Positions 1 to 6,316 of a stretch of DNA of 13,299 nt are shown one piece after another. The notes below the pieces were generated by a model, which was not told where the DNA came from, did no database searches, and worked only from the letters and a program-made list of their open reading frames with translations. The stretch is from Alphaproteobacteria bacterium UBA2903 (lineage in GTDB: Bacteria > Pseudomonadota > Alphaproteobacteria > CAAGCB01 > CAG-977). The translations under genes and the position numbers were made by a program. The stretch is from the NCBI GenBank assembly GCA_002349565.1, contig DEDN01000032.1:1-13299 (forward strand). The letters are read 5' to 3'. Every line of letters begins with the position of its first letter. Position 1 is the stretch's first letter.

Positions 1-96
1 CGCGTCATTTAATATAGGGGGGGTGGGGTATGCGGACGCGTCGGCATTCCGCGGCATTCCCGCTATTGCCAGCACCGCTATCAACACTTTCAGCAT
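1..96 (-). CDS. N-terminal fragment of an exported protein, function unknown
   Basis: This is an open frame of 32 codons running off the left edge of the window, read from an ATG at 96-94. A good Shine-Dalgarno AAGGAGA lies at 109-103, six bases before the ATG, and a plausible promoter lies further upstream. The peptide begins MLKVLIAVLAIAGM and continues to a small-residue stretch DASA before Tyr. This fits a Sec signal peptide with a single Lys, a hydrophobic core at about residues 4-14 and possible cleavage after residue 22. Beyond that only a proline-rich start is visible, so no function can be named. Two oddities are a seven-C run (G at 17-23 on the plus strand) and a near-perfect 10-base tandem duplication at 41-60 (CGGCATTCC twice). 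Either could shift the frame, so the gene may be variable or broken. Confidence 0.5.
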   Translation of the reverse strand, partial: MLKVLIAVLAIAGMPRNADASAYPTPPILNDA

Positions 97-142
97 TTCG
101 AATCTCCTTCTTGATGCAAACCTACATGTTCTTTCGCGATTT

Positions 143-171
143 ATTCTAAACCTAAATCCATTGCTTTGCAA
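143..171 (-). promoter_or_regulatory. Candidate sigma70-type promoter for the exported-protein gene
   Basis: On the minus strand, TTGCAA (171-166) and TAGAAT (148-143) are separated by exactly 17 bases. Four of six bases match the -35 consensus and five of six the -10. Transcription would start near 136, giving a leader of about 40 bases before the ATG at 96. The -35 lies in a short inverted repeat TTGC-TTT-GCAA (161-171) that could be an operator half-site pair, though it is too short to be sure. The promoter begins directly after the adhE terminator, so the two genes are probably separate transcription units. Confidence 0.5.
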
Positions 172-172
172 T

Positions 173-214
173 TAAAATAGAAGAAGCCGGCGCGGAGGGG
201 ACAGCGCCGGCTTC
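173..214 (-). terminator. Rho-independent terminator of adhE
   Basis: A perfect 11-bp stem is formed by GAAGCCGGCGC (183-193) and GCGCCGGCTTC (204-214) around a 10-base loop. On the minus strand the stem is followed by TTCTATTTT, an imperfect but clear U-rich tail. The stem begins 24 bases after the adhE stop codon, the right place and orientation for ending the adhE transcript. On the plus strand the stem is not followed by a T-run. Confidence 0.85.
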
Positions 215-237
215 GGATATGAAGGAATCAGAGGGGT

Positions 238-2829
238 TTAAACTATTCCTTCATAAGCCTTCAGGTAGATTTCCTTGATTTCCTTGAACAAGGGATAACG
301 GGGGTTGGCGCCCGTGCACTGGTCGTCAAACGCCATTTCCACCAGTTCGTCCAACTTGGCGTTAAAGTCTTCTTCTTTAATGCCGTAATCGCGGATGGAC
401 AGAGGAATGTTGACTTCTTTCTTCAAGTTCGTCAGCGCCTGCAGCAGCAATTCCAACTTTTCGTCGTCGTTTTTGCCGCCCAATTTCAGAGCGTTGGCAA
501 TCTGACCGTACTTTTCTTTCGCATTGGGGTATTTGTACTGGGCGAAAGCAGCCTGTTTGACAGGGCGGTCGCTTGCGTTGAAGCGAATGACCTGACACAA
601 CAGCAACGCGTTCGCGATACCGTGCGGAATGTTGAACGCGGCACCCAGTTTATGCGCCATCGAATGGCACAATCCCAAGAACGCGTTAGCAAAAGCCATA
701 CCCGCCAGCGTGGACGCATAGTGCATCTTTTCGCGGGCAATTGGGTCGTTTTTGCCGTTTTTGTAGGAACGCGGCAGGTATTTGTAAACCTTTTTCGCGG
801 CTTCCAAAGCGTTCGAGTTCGTGAAGTTCGTCGCCATAATGGAAACGTAAGCTTCAATCGCGTGAACAATCGCGTCATAACCCGAAGCGGCGCACAGTCC
901 CGGCGGCATCGTGTCGACCAAGTTCGCGTCGACAATCGCCATGGACGGGGTCAGCGCATAGTCCGCCAACGGATATTTGATGTGGGTTTTGTCGTCGGTA
1001 ATAACCGCGAACGGCGTTACTTCGGAACCCGTACCGGAAGTCGTCGGAATGGCAACCATGGACGCTTTTGCACCCAAAGCGGGCAAATCGCAAATTCTCT
1101 TGCGGATATCCATAAAGCGCATCGCGACGTCTTCGAATTTGATTTCGGGCTGTTCGTACATCAGCCACATGACTTTGCACGCGTCAATCGGCGAACCGCC
1201 GCCCAGCGCGATAAAGCAATCGGGTTCGTACGTTTTGACCATCATCATCGCGTCGTTAATAGTCGACAAGGTGGGATCGGGCTTCACGTCAAAGAAAATC
1301 TGGTAATCCGTTCCGATTTCGTCCAAAACGCGCGTGATGTTGTTCACGGCGCCCGAATTGAACAGGAAGCGGTCGGTTACGATAAAGGCGCGTTTTTTGC
1401 CTTTCAGTTCGCGCAAAGCGTAGTCCATCGACCCGCGTTTGAAATAAATCTTGGGCGGTACTTTATACCACAGCATATTTTCTCTCCTTTCGGCGACGGT
1501 TTTGATGTTCAACAGGTGCTTCGGACCAACGTTTTCGCTGGTGGCGTTGCCGCCCCACGAACCGCAGCCGATGGTCAGCGTCGGGTTCAGTTTGAAGTTG
1601 AACAAATCGCCGATGGCGCCCTGCGCCGCGGGGGAGTTGATTAAAATGCGGCCGGTGTGGATTTTGTTGCCGAACGCGTTGATTCTGTCGGTCTTTCTTT
1701 CGTCCGTGTACAGAACGGAAGTATGACCCGCGCCGCCGTGATCGACCAGAGTGTAGGCTTTGTCCATCGCGTCTTCAAAGTCTTTGGCGCGGTACAGAGC
1801 CAAAACGGGCGACAGTTTTTCGTGCGCGAACGGTTCAGCGGTCGTCGTGTCTTCGACTTCGCCAATCAGAACCTTTGTTTCTTCGGGAACTTCGATTCCC
1901 GCCATTTCCGCGATTTTATAAGCGGGCTGACCGACAATCGCGGGGTTTACGCCGCGCGGGGTCAACAGAATGGCGGCGACTTTTTCGCGTTCCTGTTCGT
2001 TCAGAATGTACGCGCCGCGGAATTCAAATTCCTTGCGGACGGCTTCGTACACTTCGTCAACCGCGATAACGGATTGTTCGGACGCGCAAATCATGCCGTT
2101 GTCGAACGTTTTGCTCAGCAGAATCGAGGAAACAGCCATTTGAATGTCGGCAGTTTCGTCAATGACCGCGGGCGTATTGCCGGGACCGACGCCCAAAGCG
2201 GGCTTGCCCGAAGAATAAGCGGCTTTGACCATGCCGGGGCCGCCCGTCGCCAGAATGATGTCAACCTTGGGGTGTTTCATCAGCATATCGGACAATTCAA
2301 TGGTCGGTTCGTCAATCCAGCCGATGATTCCTTCCGGAGCGCCGGCTTTGACCGCGGCTTCCAAGCACAGCTTGGCGGCGGCGATGGTGCTTTTCTTGGC
2401 GCGGGGATGCGGCGAAAAGACAATGGCGTTGCGCGTTTTCAGCGCAATCAGAGTTTTGAAAATGGCTGTGGAAGTCGGGTTCGTCGTCGGAACGATGCCT
2501 GCGATAACGCCGATGGGTTCGGCGATTTTTTTGATACCGCCGGCTTTGTCTTCTTCGATGACGCCGCAGGTTTTCATATTTCTGTATTTGTTATAGATGT
2601 ATTCGGACGCAAAGTGGTTTTTGATCACTTTGTCTTCCATAACGCCCATGCCCGTTTCTTCGGCAGCCATCTGCGCCAAAGGAATGCGGGCTTTGTTAGC
2701 CGCCAACGCGACTTCACGGAAAATCTTGTCCACCTGTTCCTGCGTGTACGAAGCGTATTTCGCCTGCGCTTCGTGCGCTTTGGTAATGACGGCCTCAAGA
2801 TCCTCTGCGGTTCTGACTTCGTTTTCCAT
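238..2829 (-). CDS. adhE: Bifunctional acetaldehyde-CoA / iron-dependent alcohol dehydrogenase AdhE
   Basis: This 863-residue cytoplasmic enzyme reduces acetyl-CoA to acetaldehyde and then ethanol, re-oxidising two NADH. Family members form long spirosome filaments. Residues about 1-440 form the aldehyde dehydrogenase half, with the catalytic Cys248 in the motif MICASEQ. Residues about 450-863 form the iron-dependent alcohol dehydrogenase half, with the NAD-binding GGGSPID at 543-549 and metal ligands Asp652, His656, His722 and His736, each one residue off the E. coli positions as I recall them. Length is normal for the family (about 860-890). The ATG at 2829 has an AGAGGGA ribosome site five to six bases upstream, and the N-terminus has no extension. 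The gene is divergent from rex, with a Rex-type operator in the promoter, so it is probably induced at high NADH/NAD+. A terminator follows. The reading frame is intact and all catalytic residues are present. Confidence 0.98.
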   Translation of the reverse strand: MENEVRTAEDLEAVITKAHEAQAKYASYTQEQVDKIFREVALAANKARIPLAQMAAEETGMGVMEDKVIKNHFASEYIYNKYRNMKTCGVIEEDKAGGIKKIAEPIGVIAGIVPTTNPTSTAIFKTLIALKTRNAIVFSPHPRAKKSTIAAAKLCLEAAVKAGAPEGIIGWIDEPTIELSDMLMKHPKVDIILATGGPGMVKAAYSSGKPALGVGPGNTPAVIDETADIQMAVSSILLSKTFDNGMICASEQSVIAVDEVYEAVRKEFEFRGAYILNEQEREKVAAILLTPRGVNPAIVGQPAYKIAEMAGIEVPEETKVLIGEVEDTTTAEPFAHEKLSPVLALYRAKDFEDAMDKAYTLVDHGGAGHTSVLYTDERKTDRINAFGNKIHTGRILINSPAAQGAIGDLFNFKLNPTLTIGCGSWGGNATSENVGPKHLLNIKTVAERRENMLWYKVPPKIYFKRGSMDYALRELKGKKRAFIVTDRFLFNSGAVNNITRVLDEIGTDYQIFFDVKPDPTLSTINDAMMMVKTYEPDCFIALGGGSPIDACKVMWLMYEQPEIKFEDVAMRFMDIRKRICDLPALGAKASMVAIPTTSGTGSEVTPFAVITDDKTHIKYPLADYALTPSMAIVDANLVDTMPPGLCAASGYDAIVHAIEAYVSIMATNFTNSNALEAAKKVYKYLPRSYKNGKNDPIAREKMHYASTLAGMAFANAFLGLCHSMAHKLGAAFNIPHGIANALLLCQVIRFNASDRPVKQAAFAQYKYPNAKEKYGQIANALKLGGKNDDEKLELLLQALTNLKKEVNIPLSIRDYGIKEEDFNAKLDELVEMAFDDQCTGANPRYPLFKEIKEIYLKAYEGIV

Positions 2830-2855
2830 TGTTCCCTCTAAACTGTTTGGGTTAA

Positions 2856-2873
2856 TCGTGATTTATTTCACAG
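2856..2873. promoter_or_regulatory. Rex operator between adhE and rex
   Basis: The 18-mer TCGTGATTTATTTCACAG is an imperfect palindrome. It matches the Rex consensus TTGTGAANNNNTTCACAA at 11 of the 14 defined positions, including all of GTGA and TTCACA. It starts five bases downstream of the adhE -10 element, so bound Rex would cover the adhE start site. It also spans the -35 and spacer of the candidate rex promoter. Its place beside both the rex gene and its classic target strongly supports the call. NADH release of Rex is established for the family, while binding here is inferred. Confidence 0.85.
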
Positions 2874-2885
2874 TTTCTATATAAT
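2857..2885 (+). promoter_or_regulatory. Candidate rex promoter with consensus -10 and weak -35
   Basis: A perfect TATAAT stands at 2880-2885. At 17 or 18 bases upstream there is only a poor -35 (CGTGAT or TCGTGA), and that segment is part of the Rex operator. Transcription near 2892 would give a leader of about 110 bases. Rex could therefore repress its own gene by occluding the -35 and spacer, as is common in the family. The weak -35 keeps confidence moderate. Confidence 0.5.
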
Positions 2886-2906
2886 CGAATCCCCCGAAAA
2901 AATCAA
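2878..2906 (-). promoter_or_regulatory. Promoter of adhE
   Basis: Read on the minus strand, TTGATT (2906-2901) and TATATA (2883-2878) are spaced by exactly 17 bases. Transcription should begin at about 2871, within the Rex-type operator, leaving a leader of roughly 40 bases. The -10 overlaps the TATAAT read on the other strand for rex. Assignment rests on motif matches, spacing and position, not on mapped transcripts. Confidence 0.7.
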
Positions 2907-3000
2907 GCACTTTCTAAAACGCCGCCGAAAAATCTTTCGGGCTGGATTTTTGAAAAAAAGCCCTCTATGATTGAAGCAAACAAATTCAAGGAATTATGCT

Positions 3001-3615
3001 ATGAATCAGCCCCTTTCCGAAAAAGTGTACGCCCGTCTGGCGCAATATCACAGCCTGCTGATCGAATATATCGAGGACGGGATTCCCACCATTTCCAGCC
3101 CGCAAATCGCAACGCGTCTGGGCGTGGACGATTCGCAGGTGCGCAAGGATTTCAAGCTGCTGAACAACGAAGGGCGCGGACGCGTCGGCTATGACGTGCA
3201 GGCGCTCAAGGAATCCATCGAAGACACGCTCGGCTTTCAAAAGGTCAAAAACGCGTTCATCGTCGGTGCGGGGCATTTGGGCATGGCTTTGGCGAACTAT
3301 TCCGCCTTCAGCGACTACGGGCTGAACATTTTGGCTTTGTTCGACAGCGCGCCCGAAAAGGTCGGCACGGCGGTCAACGGCAAACCGATTCATCCCGTGT
3401 CCCGCCTGTCGGAACTGGCGCGCGAATCGCAAGCCGACATCGCCATTTTGACCGTGCCGCGCGCGTTCGCACAAAAGGTCGCCGACGATTTGGTCAAAGC
3501 CGACTTTAAATATATCTGGAACTTCACGCCCGCGATTTTGAAAGTCCCCGACGGCATCAAAGTCCGCAACGAAAACCTTGTCGCGGGATTTTTGCAATTC
3601 GCGAATCAGGACTGA
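3001..3615 (+). CDS. rex: Redox-sensing transcriptional repressor Rex
   Basis: This 204-residue homodimeric repressor senses the NADH/NAD+ ratio: NAD+ favours operator binding and NADH releases it. Residues about 8-65 form the winged helix, including SSPQIATRLGV and the recognition-helix stretch SQVRKDF, followed by the typical RVGYDV. Residues about 84-195 form the Rossmann domain, with the dinucleotide motif GAGHLG at 89-94. The start is set at the ATG at 3001 because AAGGA lies eight bases before it and the N-terminus then has normal family length. An in-frame TTG at 2971 would add ten residues but has no good ribosome site. The gene is divergent from adhE across the Rex operator and convergent with the downstream methyltransferase gene (two bases between stop codons, no obvious terminator). 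Rex is best known from Gram-positive bacteria, so its presence beside alphaproteobacterial-type genes is notable. Confidence 0.95.
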   Translation: MNQPLSEKVYARLAQYHSLLIEYIEDGIPTISSPQIATRLGVDDSQVRKDFKLLNNEGRGRVGYDVQALKESIEDTLGFQKVKNAFIVGAGHLGMALANYSAFSDYGLNILALFDSAPEKVGTAVNGKPIHPVSRLSELARESQADIAILTVPRAFAQKVADDLVKADFKYIWNFTPAILKVPDGIKVRNENLVAGFLQFANQD

Positions 3616-3617
3616 CT

Positions 3618-4859
3618 TTATTTTTCGAACAAAGCCGCCAATTCCAAATGAGGGGTAAAGACGAACTGGTCGACTGGGCGCAGGCGTTTCAGCGTGTATC
3701 CGCCGTTTATCAGAGTTTCGGCGTCGCGCGCAAAGCTGGCGGGATTGCACGACACGGCGACGACTTTGGGAATACCCGCGGCAACGATTTGTTCGACTTG
3801 CGCTTTCGCCCCCGTGCGCGGCGGATCGAACACAACACAGTCGAAGCCCTCCAGTTCGTCGGGATAAAGCGGCGTTTTGAACAAATCGCGTTCCTGCACC
3901 TCCACCCTGCCCTGCGACGCCAGCCGCAAAGCCTCCAAAGCGAACGGCGCGTTGTCCGCCCCTTTCAAAATCCGCTTTTTCTGCAGCAACGGCAAAGTGA
4001 ACGTCCCCGCCCCGCAAAACAGATCGTAAACCTTTCTGGCTTTGCCGACGTATTCGACGACGGCGGCGGTCAAAGCGTCCTGCCCCGCTTGGGACGGCTG
4101 CAGAAACACGCCCGCGGGCGGTTTCAGCGTAAAGTCGCCGACTTTCAACTCGGGTGTGTGGAGCATAATCAGCTGCTCGGGTTCCTGCCGTTCCGACGTG
4201 CGCCACGACACGCGCGCAACACCGTTTTCAACCGCAAAATCCGCCAAAGCCCCGCGCCACGCCGCATCGGGGGAAAACGGCAAAGTCAGCAGCACGTCCG
4301 CGCCCGTGTCCGTCCACAGCAAAGACACGTCGCCGACGCCGCGTTTTTTGGGATACGGCAGTTTTTTAGCCGTTATCGCGGCGCGCAAAGGCGTTATCAG
4401 CCGCTCCAGTTCGGGAATCAAAACGGCGCAGGAATCGATGTTCAAAATCCTGTCGCTTTGCTTTTGATTCAGTCCCATGCCGCGAAACAGCCCGTTCCAA
4501 GCGACCGCGAACGTCACGCGCCGTCTGGTTTTCGGGGCGGCGAAAACAGGGGCGTCGAATTCGGGCAGAGCCAACCCCGCCAGCGCTTCGCGCAGATACC
4601 GCAGTTTGAAAGCCTTGTACGCCTCCGCGTTCAGGTGCTGCAAAGCGCATCCGCCGCAGTCCGCCGCATGCGGGCAAAGCGGAGCGGTTCGGTCGGCGCC
4701 CGGCTCGACCACTTGCACGATTTCGGCGCGAGTATCGGACACCATGCGGTATTCCACCGTGTCGCCCGCCGCCGCGTTTGCGATAAAAACTTTCTTTCCG
4801 CCGACCATAATCAGCCCGTCGCCCTGACGCGCCAAATCGAAAACTTTTGCCGTATTCAT
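3618..4859 (-). CDS. rlmD: RlmD-type 23S rRNA (uracil-5-)-methyltransferase with iron-sulfur cluster
   Basis: This 413-residue SAM-dependent enzyme belongs to the TrmA/RlmC/RlmD family, which makes 5-methyluridine in RNA. An N-terminal TRAM-like domain (about 3-58) precedes cysteines 62, 68 and 71 (CX5CX2C). With Cys144 they would bind a 4Fe-4S cluster as in E. coli RlmD. The SAM loop is DLFCGAGTF (279-287), followed by DPPRTGA at 345-351. The catalytic nucleophile is Cys371 in SCNP, and the likely base is Glu406 near the C-terminus. TRAM plus cluster favours RlmD (U1939 in E. coli numbering) over TrmA, which lacks the cluster, but the exact target uridine cannot be read from sequence. The start ATG at 4859 has CAGGAAA just upstream. 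The gene is divergent from the response regulator and convergent with rex. No missing residues were found. Confidence 0.9.
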   Translation of the reverse strand: MNTAKVFDLARQGDGLIMVGGKKVFIANAAAGDTVEYRMVSDTRAEIVQVVEPGADRTAPLCPHAADCGGCALQHLNAEAYKAFKLRYLREALAGLALPEFDAPVFAAPKTRRRVTFAVAWNGLFRGMGLNQKQSDRILNIDSCAVLIPELERLITPLRAAITAKKLPYPKKRGVGDVSLLWTDTGADVLLTLPFSPDAAWRGALADFAVENGVARVSWRTSERQEPEQLIMLHTPELKVGDFTLKPPAGVFLQPSQAGQDALTAAVVEYVGKARKVYDLFCGAGTFTLPLLQKKRILKGADNAPFALEALRLASQGRVEVQERDLFKTPLYPDELEGFDCVVFDPPRTGAKAQVEQIVAAGIPKVVAVSCNPASFARDAETLINGGYTLKRLRPVDQFVFTPHLELAALFEK

Positions 4860-4872
4860 TTTTTTCCTGTTT

Positions 4873-4901
4873 TTGACAATGACTTTTCGCTACACTATAT
4901 T
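4873..4901 (+). promoter_or_regulatory. Strong sigma70-type promoter of the response regulator-rquA operon
   Basis: A perfect TTGACA at 4873-4878 and TATATT at 4896-4901 (five of six) are separated by 17 bases. Transcription near 4908 leaves a leader of about 15 bases with GGAG at 4913-4916, six bases before the ATG at 4923. I see no FNR- or CRP-type palindrome over it. This is the best promoter match found in the window. Confidence 0.8.
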
Positions 4902-4923
4902 CAATTTTTGTCGGAGAATCCAA
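4894..4923 (-). promoter_or_regulatory. Candidate promoter of the rlmD gene, overlapping the opposite promoter
   Basis: On the minus strand, TTGGAT (4923-4918) and TATAGT (4899-4894) lie 18 bases apart. The -35 is weak (three of six) and the -10 good (five of six). The -10 overlaps the TATATT of the plus-strand promoter, and the -35 touches the response regulator ATG. The two transcripts would start within a few tens of bases of each other and compete for polymerase. Motif evidence only. Confidence 0.45.
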
Positions 4924-5546
4924 TGCTGAAAATTTTAATTGCGGACGACCACGAACTTTTTTTGGACGGTTTGCGCATGGTTTTGTCGGGGCTGGACGGT
5001 GAAATCAGCGTCGATACCGCGTCGAACCACCGCGAATTGCAGCAAAAAGCGGACGGCAAAACCGCTTACGATTTGATTTTGACGGACTTGGCAATGCCCG
5101 GAATGCCGTGGCACGAATCGCTGCGGCAACTGAAAGAACACAATCCCGACACGCCGATCGTCGTGCTGTCCGCCGTAACCGAACCCGAAAACGTGTTGCA
5201 AGCTGTCGATATCGGCGCATCGGGCTTTATTCCGAAAACGTCGTCCAACAAAATCATTTTAAGCGCGCTCCACCTGATTTTGGCGGGCGGGCTTTATCTG
5301 CCGTCGGAACTGCTGAGCTTGCAGAACAAAACCGAAGATCCCGCCGTCAAAGGACCTTTGACCCCGCGGCAGCTGGACGTTTTGCGCCTGATGGGACAGG
5401 GCAAGCCCAACAAAATCATCGCCCGCGAACTGGATTTGTCCGAAGGAACCGTCAAACTGCACGTCACCGCGATTTTGAAAGCGCTGAACGTCATCAACCG
5501 CACGGGCGCGGTGATCGCAGGCAGAAATTTAGGGCTGATAGACTGA
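4923..5546 (+). CDS. NarL/FixJ-family response regulator (receiver + LuxR-type HTH)
   Basis: This is a 207-residue two-component response regulator, expected to be phosphorylated by a histidine kinase and then to bind DNA as a dimer. The receiver domain (1-120) has the acidic pair Asp8-Asp9, phosphoacceptor Asp55 in LTDLAMPG, Ser83 and Lys105 in FIPK. A LuxR/GerE helix-turn-helix occupies about 146-205, beginning LTPRQLDVL, with the recognition region SEGTVKLHV. All phosphorylation residues are present, so the protein should be switchable. No histidine kinase lies in the window, so it is an orphan locally. Its TGA overlaps the rquA ATG by one base, so the two are probably co-transcribed and translationally coupled. 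The open frame continues upstream of 4923, but the ATG with GGAG six bases before it and the standard receiver N-terminus fix the start. Signal and target genes are unknown. Confidence 0.92.
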   Translation: MLKILIADDHELFLDGLRMVLSGLDGEISVDTASNHRELQQKADGKTAYDLILTDLAMPGMPWHESLRQLKEHNPDTPIVVLSAVTEPENVLQAVDIGASGFIPKTSSNKIILSALHLILAGGLYLPSELLSLQNKTEDPAVKGPLTPRQLDVLRLMGQGKPNKIIARELDLSEGTVKLHVTAILKALNVINRTGAVIAGRNLGLID

Positions 5547-6316
5547 TGACCGACAAGAAAAAAAGCTTTATGAACTCGTCGCCGAAACCCGTTCCGCCGC
5601 CGCGCGTGTCCGCCGTCATCACCGATCCCGACGAGGAAAACGAGATTTTCGTCGTCCCGCCGTATTTGGAATCCGTTTACAAACACCGTTACTTTGTCCA
5701 CCGTTTTGCCCGTTTTTTCCAAAACAATCTGACGGCGGCGGCAACGAATTTCTTTTGGTCCCGGCGTTTGGTGCGTTTCGTCGCCGACGAAATACGCCCC
5801 GGAACGGATGTTTTGCAATTCGGCATCGCCGACGGGAAACTGCAGCGCGTCCTTGCCGAAAAAATGAGCGGCGAAGGCGCGTATCATATCGAAGACATTT
5901 CAAAACCGCAGGTCGACGCTTTGCTTCCGACCGTCGCGCCGTGGCTGAACGTGCGGATGAAAGTGCGCGACTTTACGATTCCGACCAAACGGCAATACGA
6001 TGCCGCTGTTTTGTTTTTCACACTGCACGAATTGCCCGACACCCGCAAAGCCGAAGTCGTCAAGCGCGCTTTTGCCGCTTTGAAGCCGTCGGGAAAAATC
6101 ATTTTCGTCGATTATGCGAAACCGCGCGCATGGCATCCGCTGAAATACCCCTTGCGCCAATTCAACCGACTGTTCGAACCGTTCGCGGAATCCCTGTGGA
6201 AAAACGAAATCAAAAGCTTCGCGCCGATTGATTTGCAGGAATCGAAAAAAATCGTTTGGGCGAAAAGAACGGCTTTCGGCGGACTGTATCAATGCGTTAT
6301 TGCGCAAACGCGCTAA
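5546..6316 (+). CDS. rquA: Rhodoquinone biosynthesis protein RquA (methyltransferase-like)
   Basis: This 256-residue protein resembles RquA, which replaces a ring methoxy group of ubiquinone with an amine to give rhodoquinone, the quinone used with fumarate reductase under low oxygen. After a charged, proline-rich tail of about 36 residues come the family hallmarks: PPYLESVYKHRYFVH at 38-52, a class-I methyltransferase-like fold with the altered loop VLQFGIADG (89-97) in place of the usual GxGxG, and LFFTLHELP at 156-164. The diagnostic C-terminal run is IIFVDYAKP (185-193), WHPLKY (196-201), LFEPFAESLWKNEI (209-222) and TAFGGLYQ (242-249). I matched these from memory of R. rubrum-type RquA. 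A general methyltransferase is the alternative, but the C-terminal pattern argues against it. The start overlaps the upstream stop by one base, with AGGG eleven bases before it, and Met9 is another possible start. The 3' end overlaps the opposing gene by 20 bases. Confidence 0.85.
   Translation: MTDKKKSFMNSSPKPVPPPRVSAVITDPDEENEIFVVPPYLESVYKHRYFVHRFARFFQNNLTAAATNFFWSRRLVRFVADEIRPGTDVLQFGIADGKLQRVLAEKMSGEGAYHIEDISKPQVDALLPTVAPWLNVRMKVRDFTIPTKRQYDAAVLFFTLHELPDTRKAEVVKRAFAALKPSGKIIFVDYAKPRAWHPLKYPLRQFNRLFEPFAESLWKNEIKSFAPIDLQESKKIVWAKRTAFGGLYQCVIAQTR

Noticed and set aside
1657..2841. 394-codon plus-strand frame opposite adhE
   Set aside because: It is antisense to a fully conserved adhE, its composition is typical of a shadow frame, and nothing in it is recognisable.
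2971..3000. TTG at 2971 as an earlier rex start
   Set aside because: It adds ten residues not expected for the family and has no convincing ribosome site, whereas the ATG at 3001 has AAGGA at the right distance.
3598..3632. Possible terminator between rex and the rlmD gene (TTCGCGAA palindrome followed by a T-rich stretch)
   Set aside because: The palindrome has no loop, the possible stem is short, and it overlaps the rex 3' coding end; not good enough to call.
3648..5546. Very long plus-strand open frame (632 codons) upstream of the response regulator
   Set aside because: The part before 4923 lies antisense to the rlmD gene, has an Arg/Gln/Phe-rich composition typical of antisense frames and no family resemblance. 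Only the portion from the ATG at 4923 is a gene.
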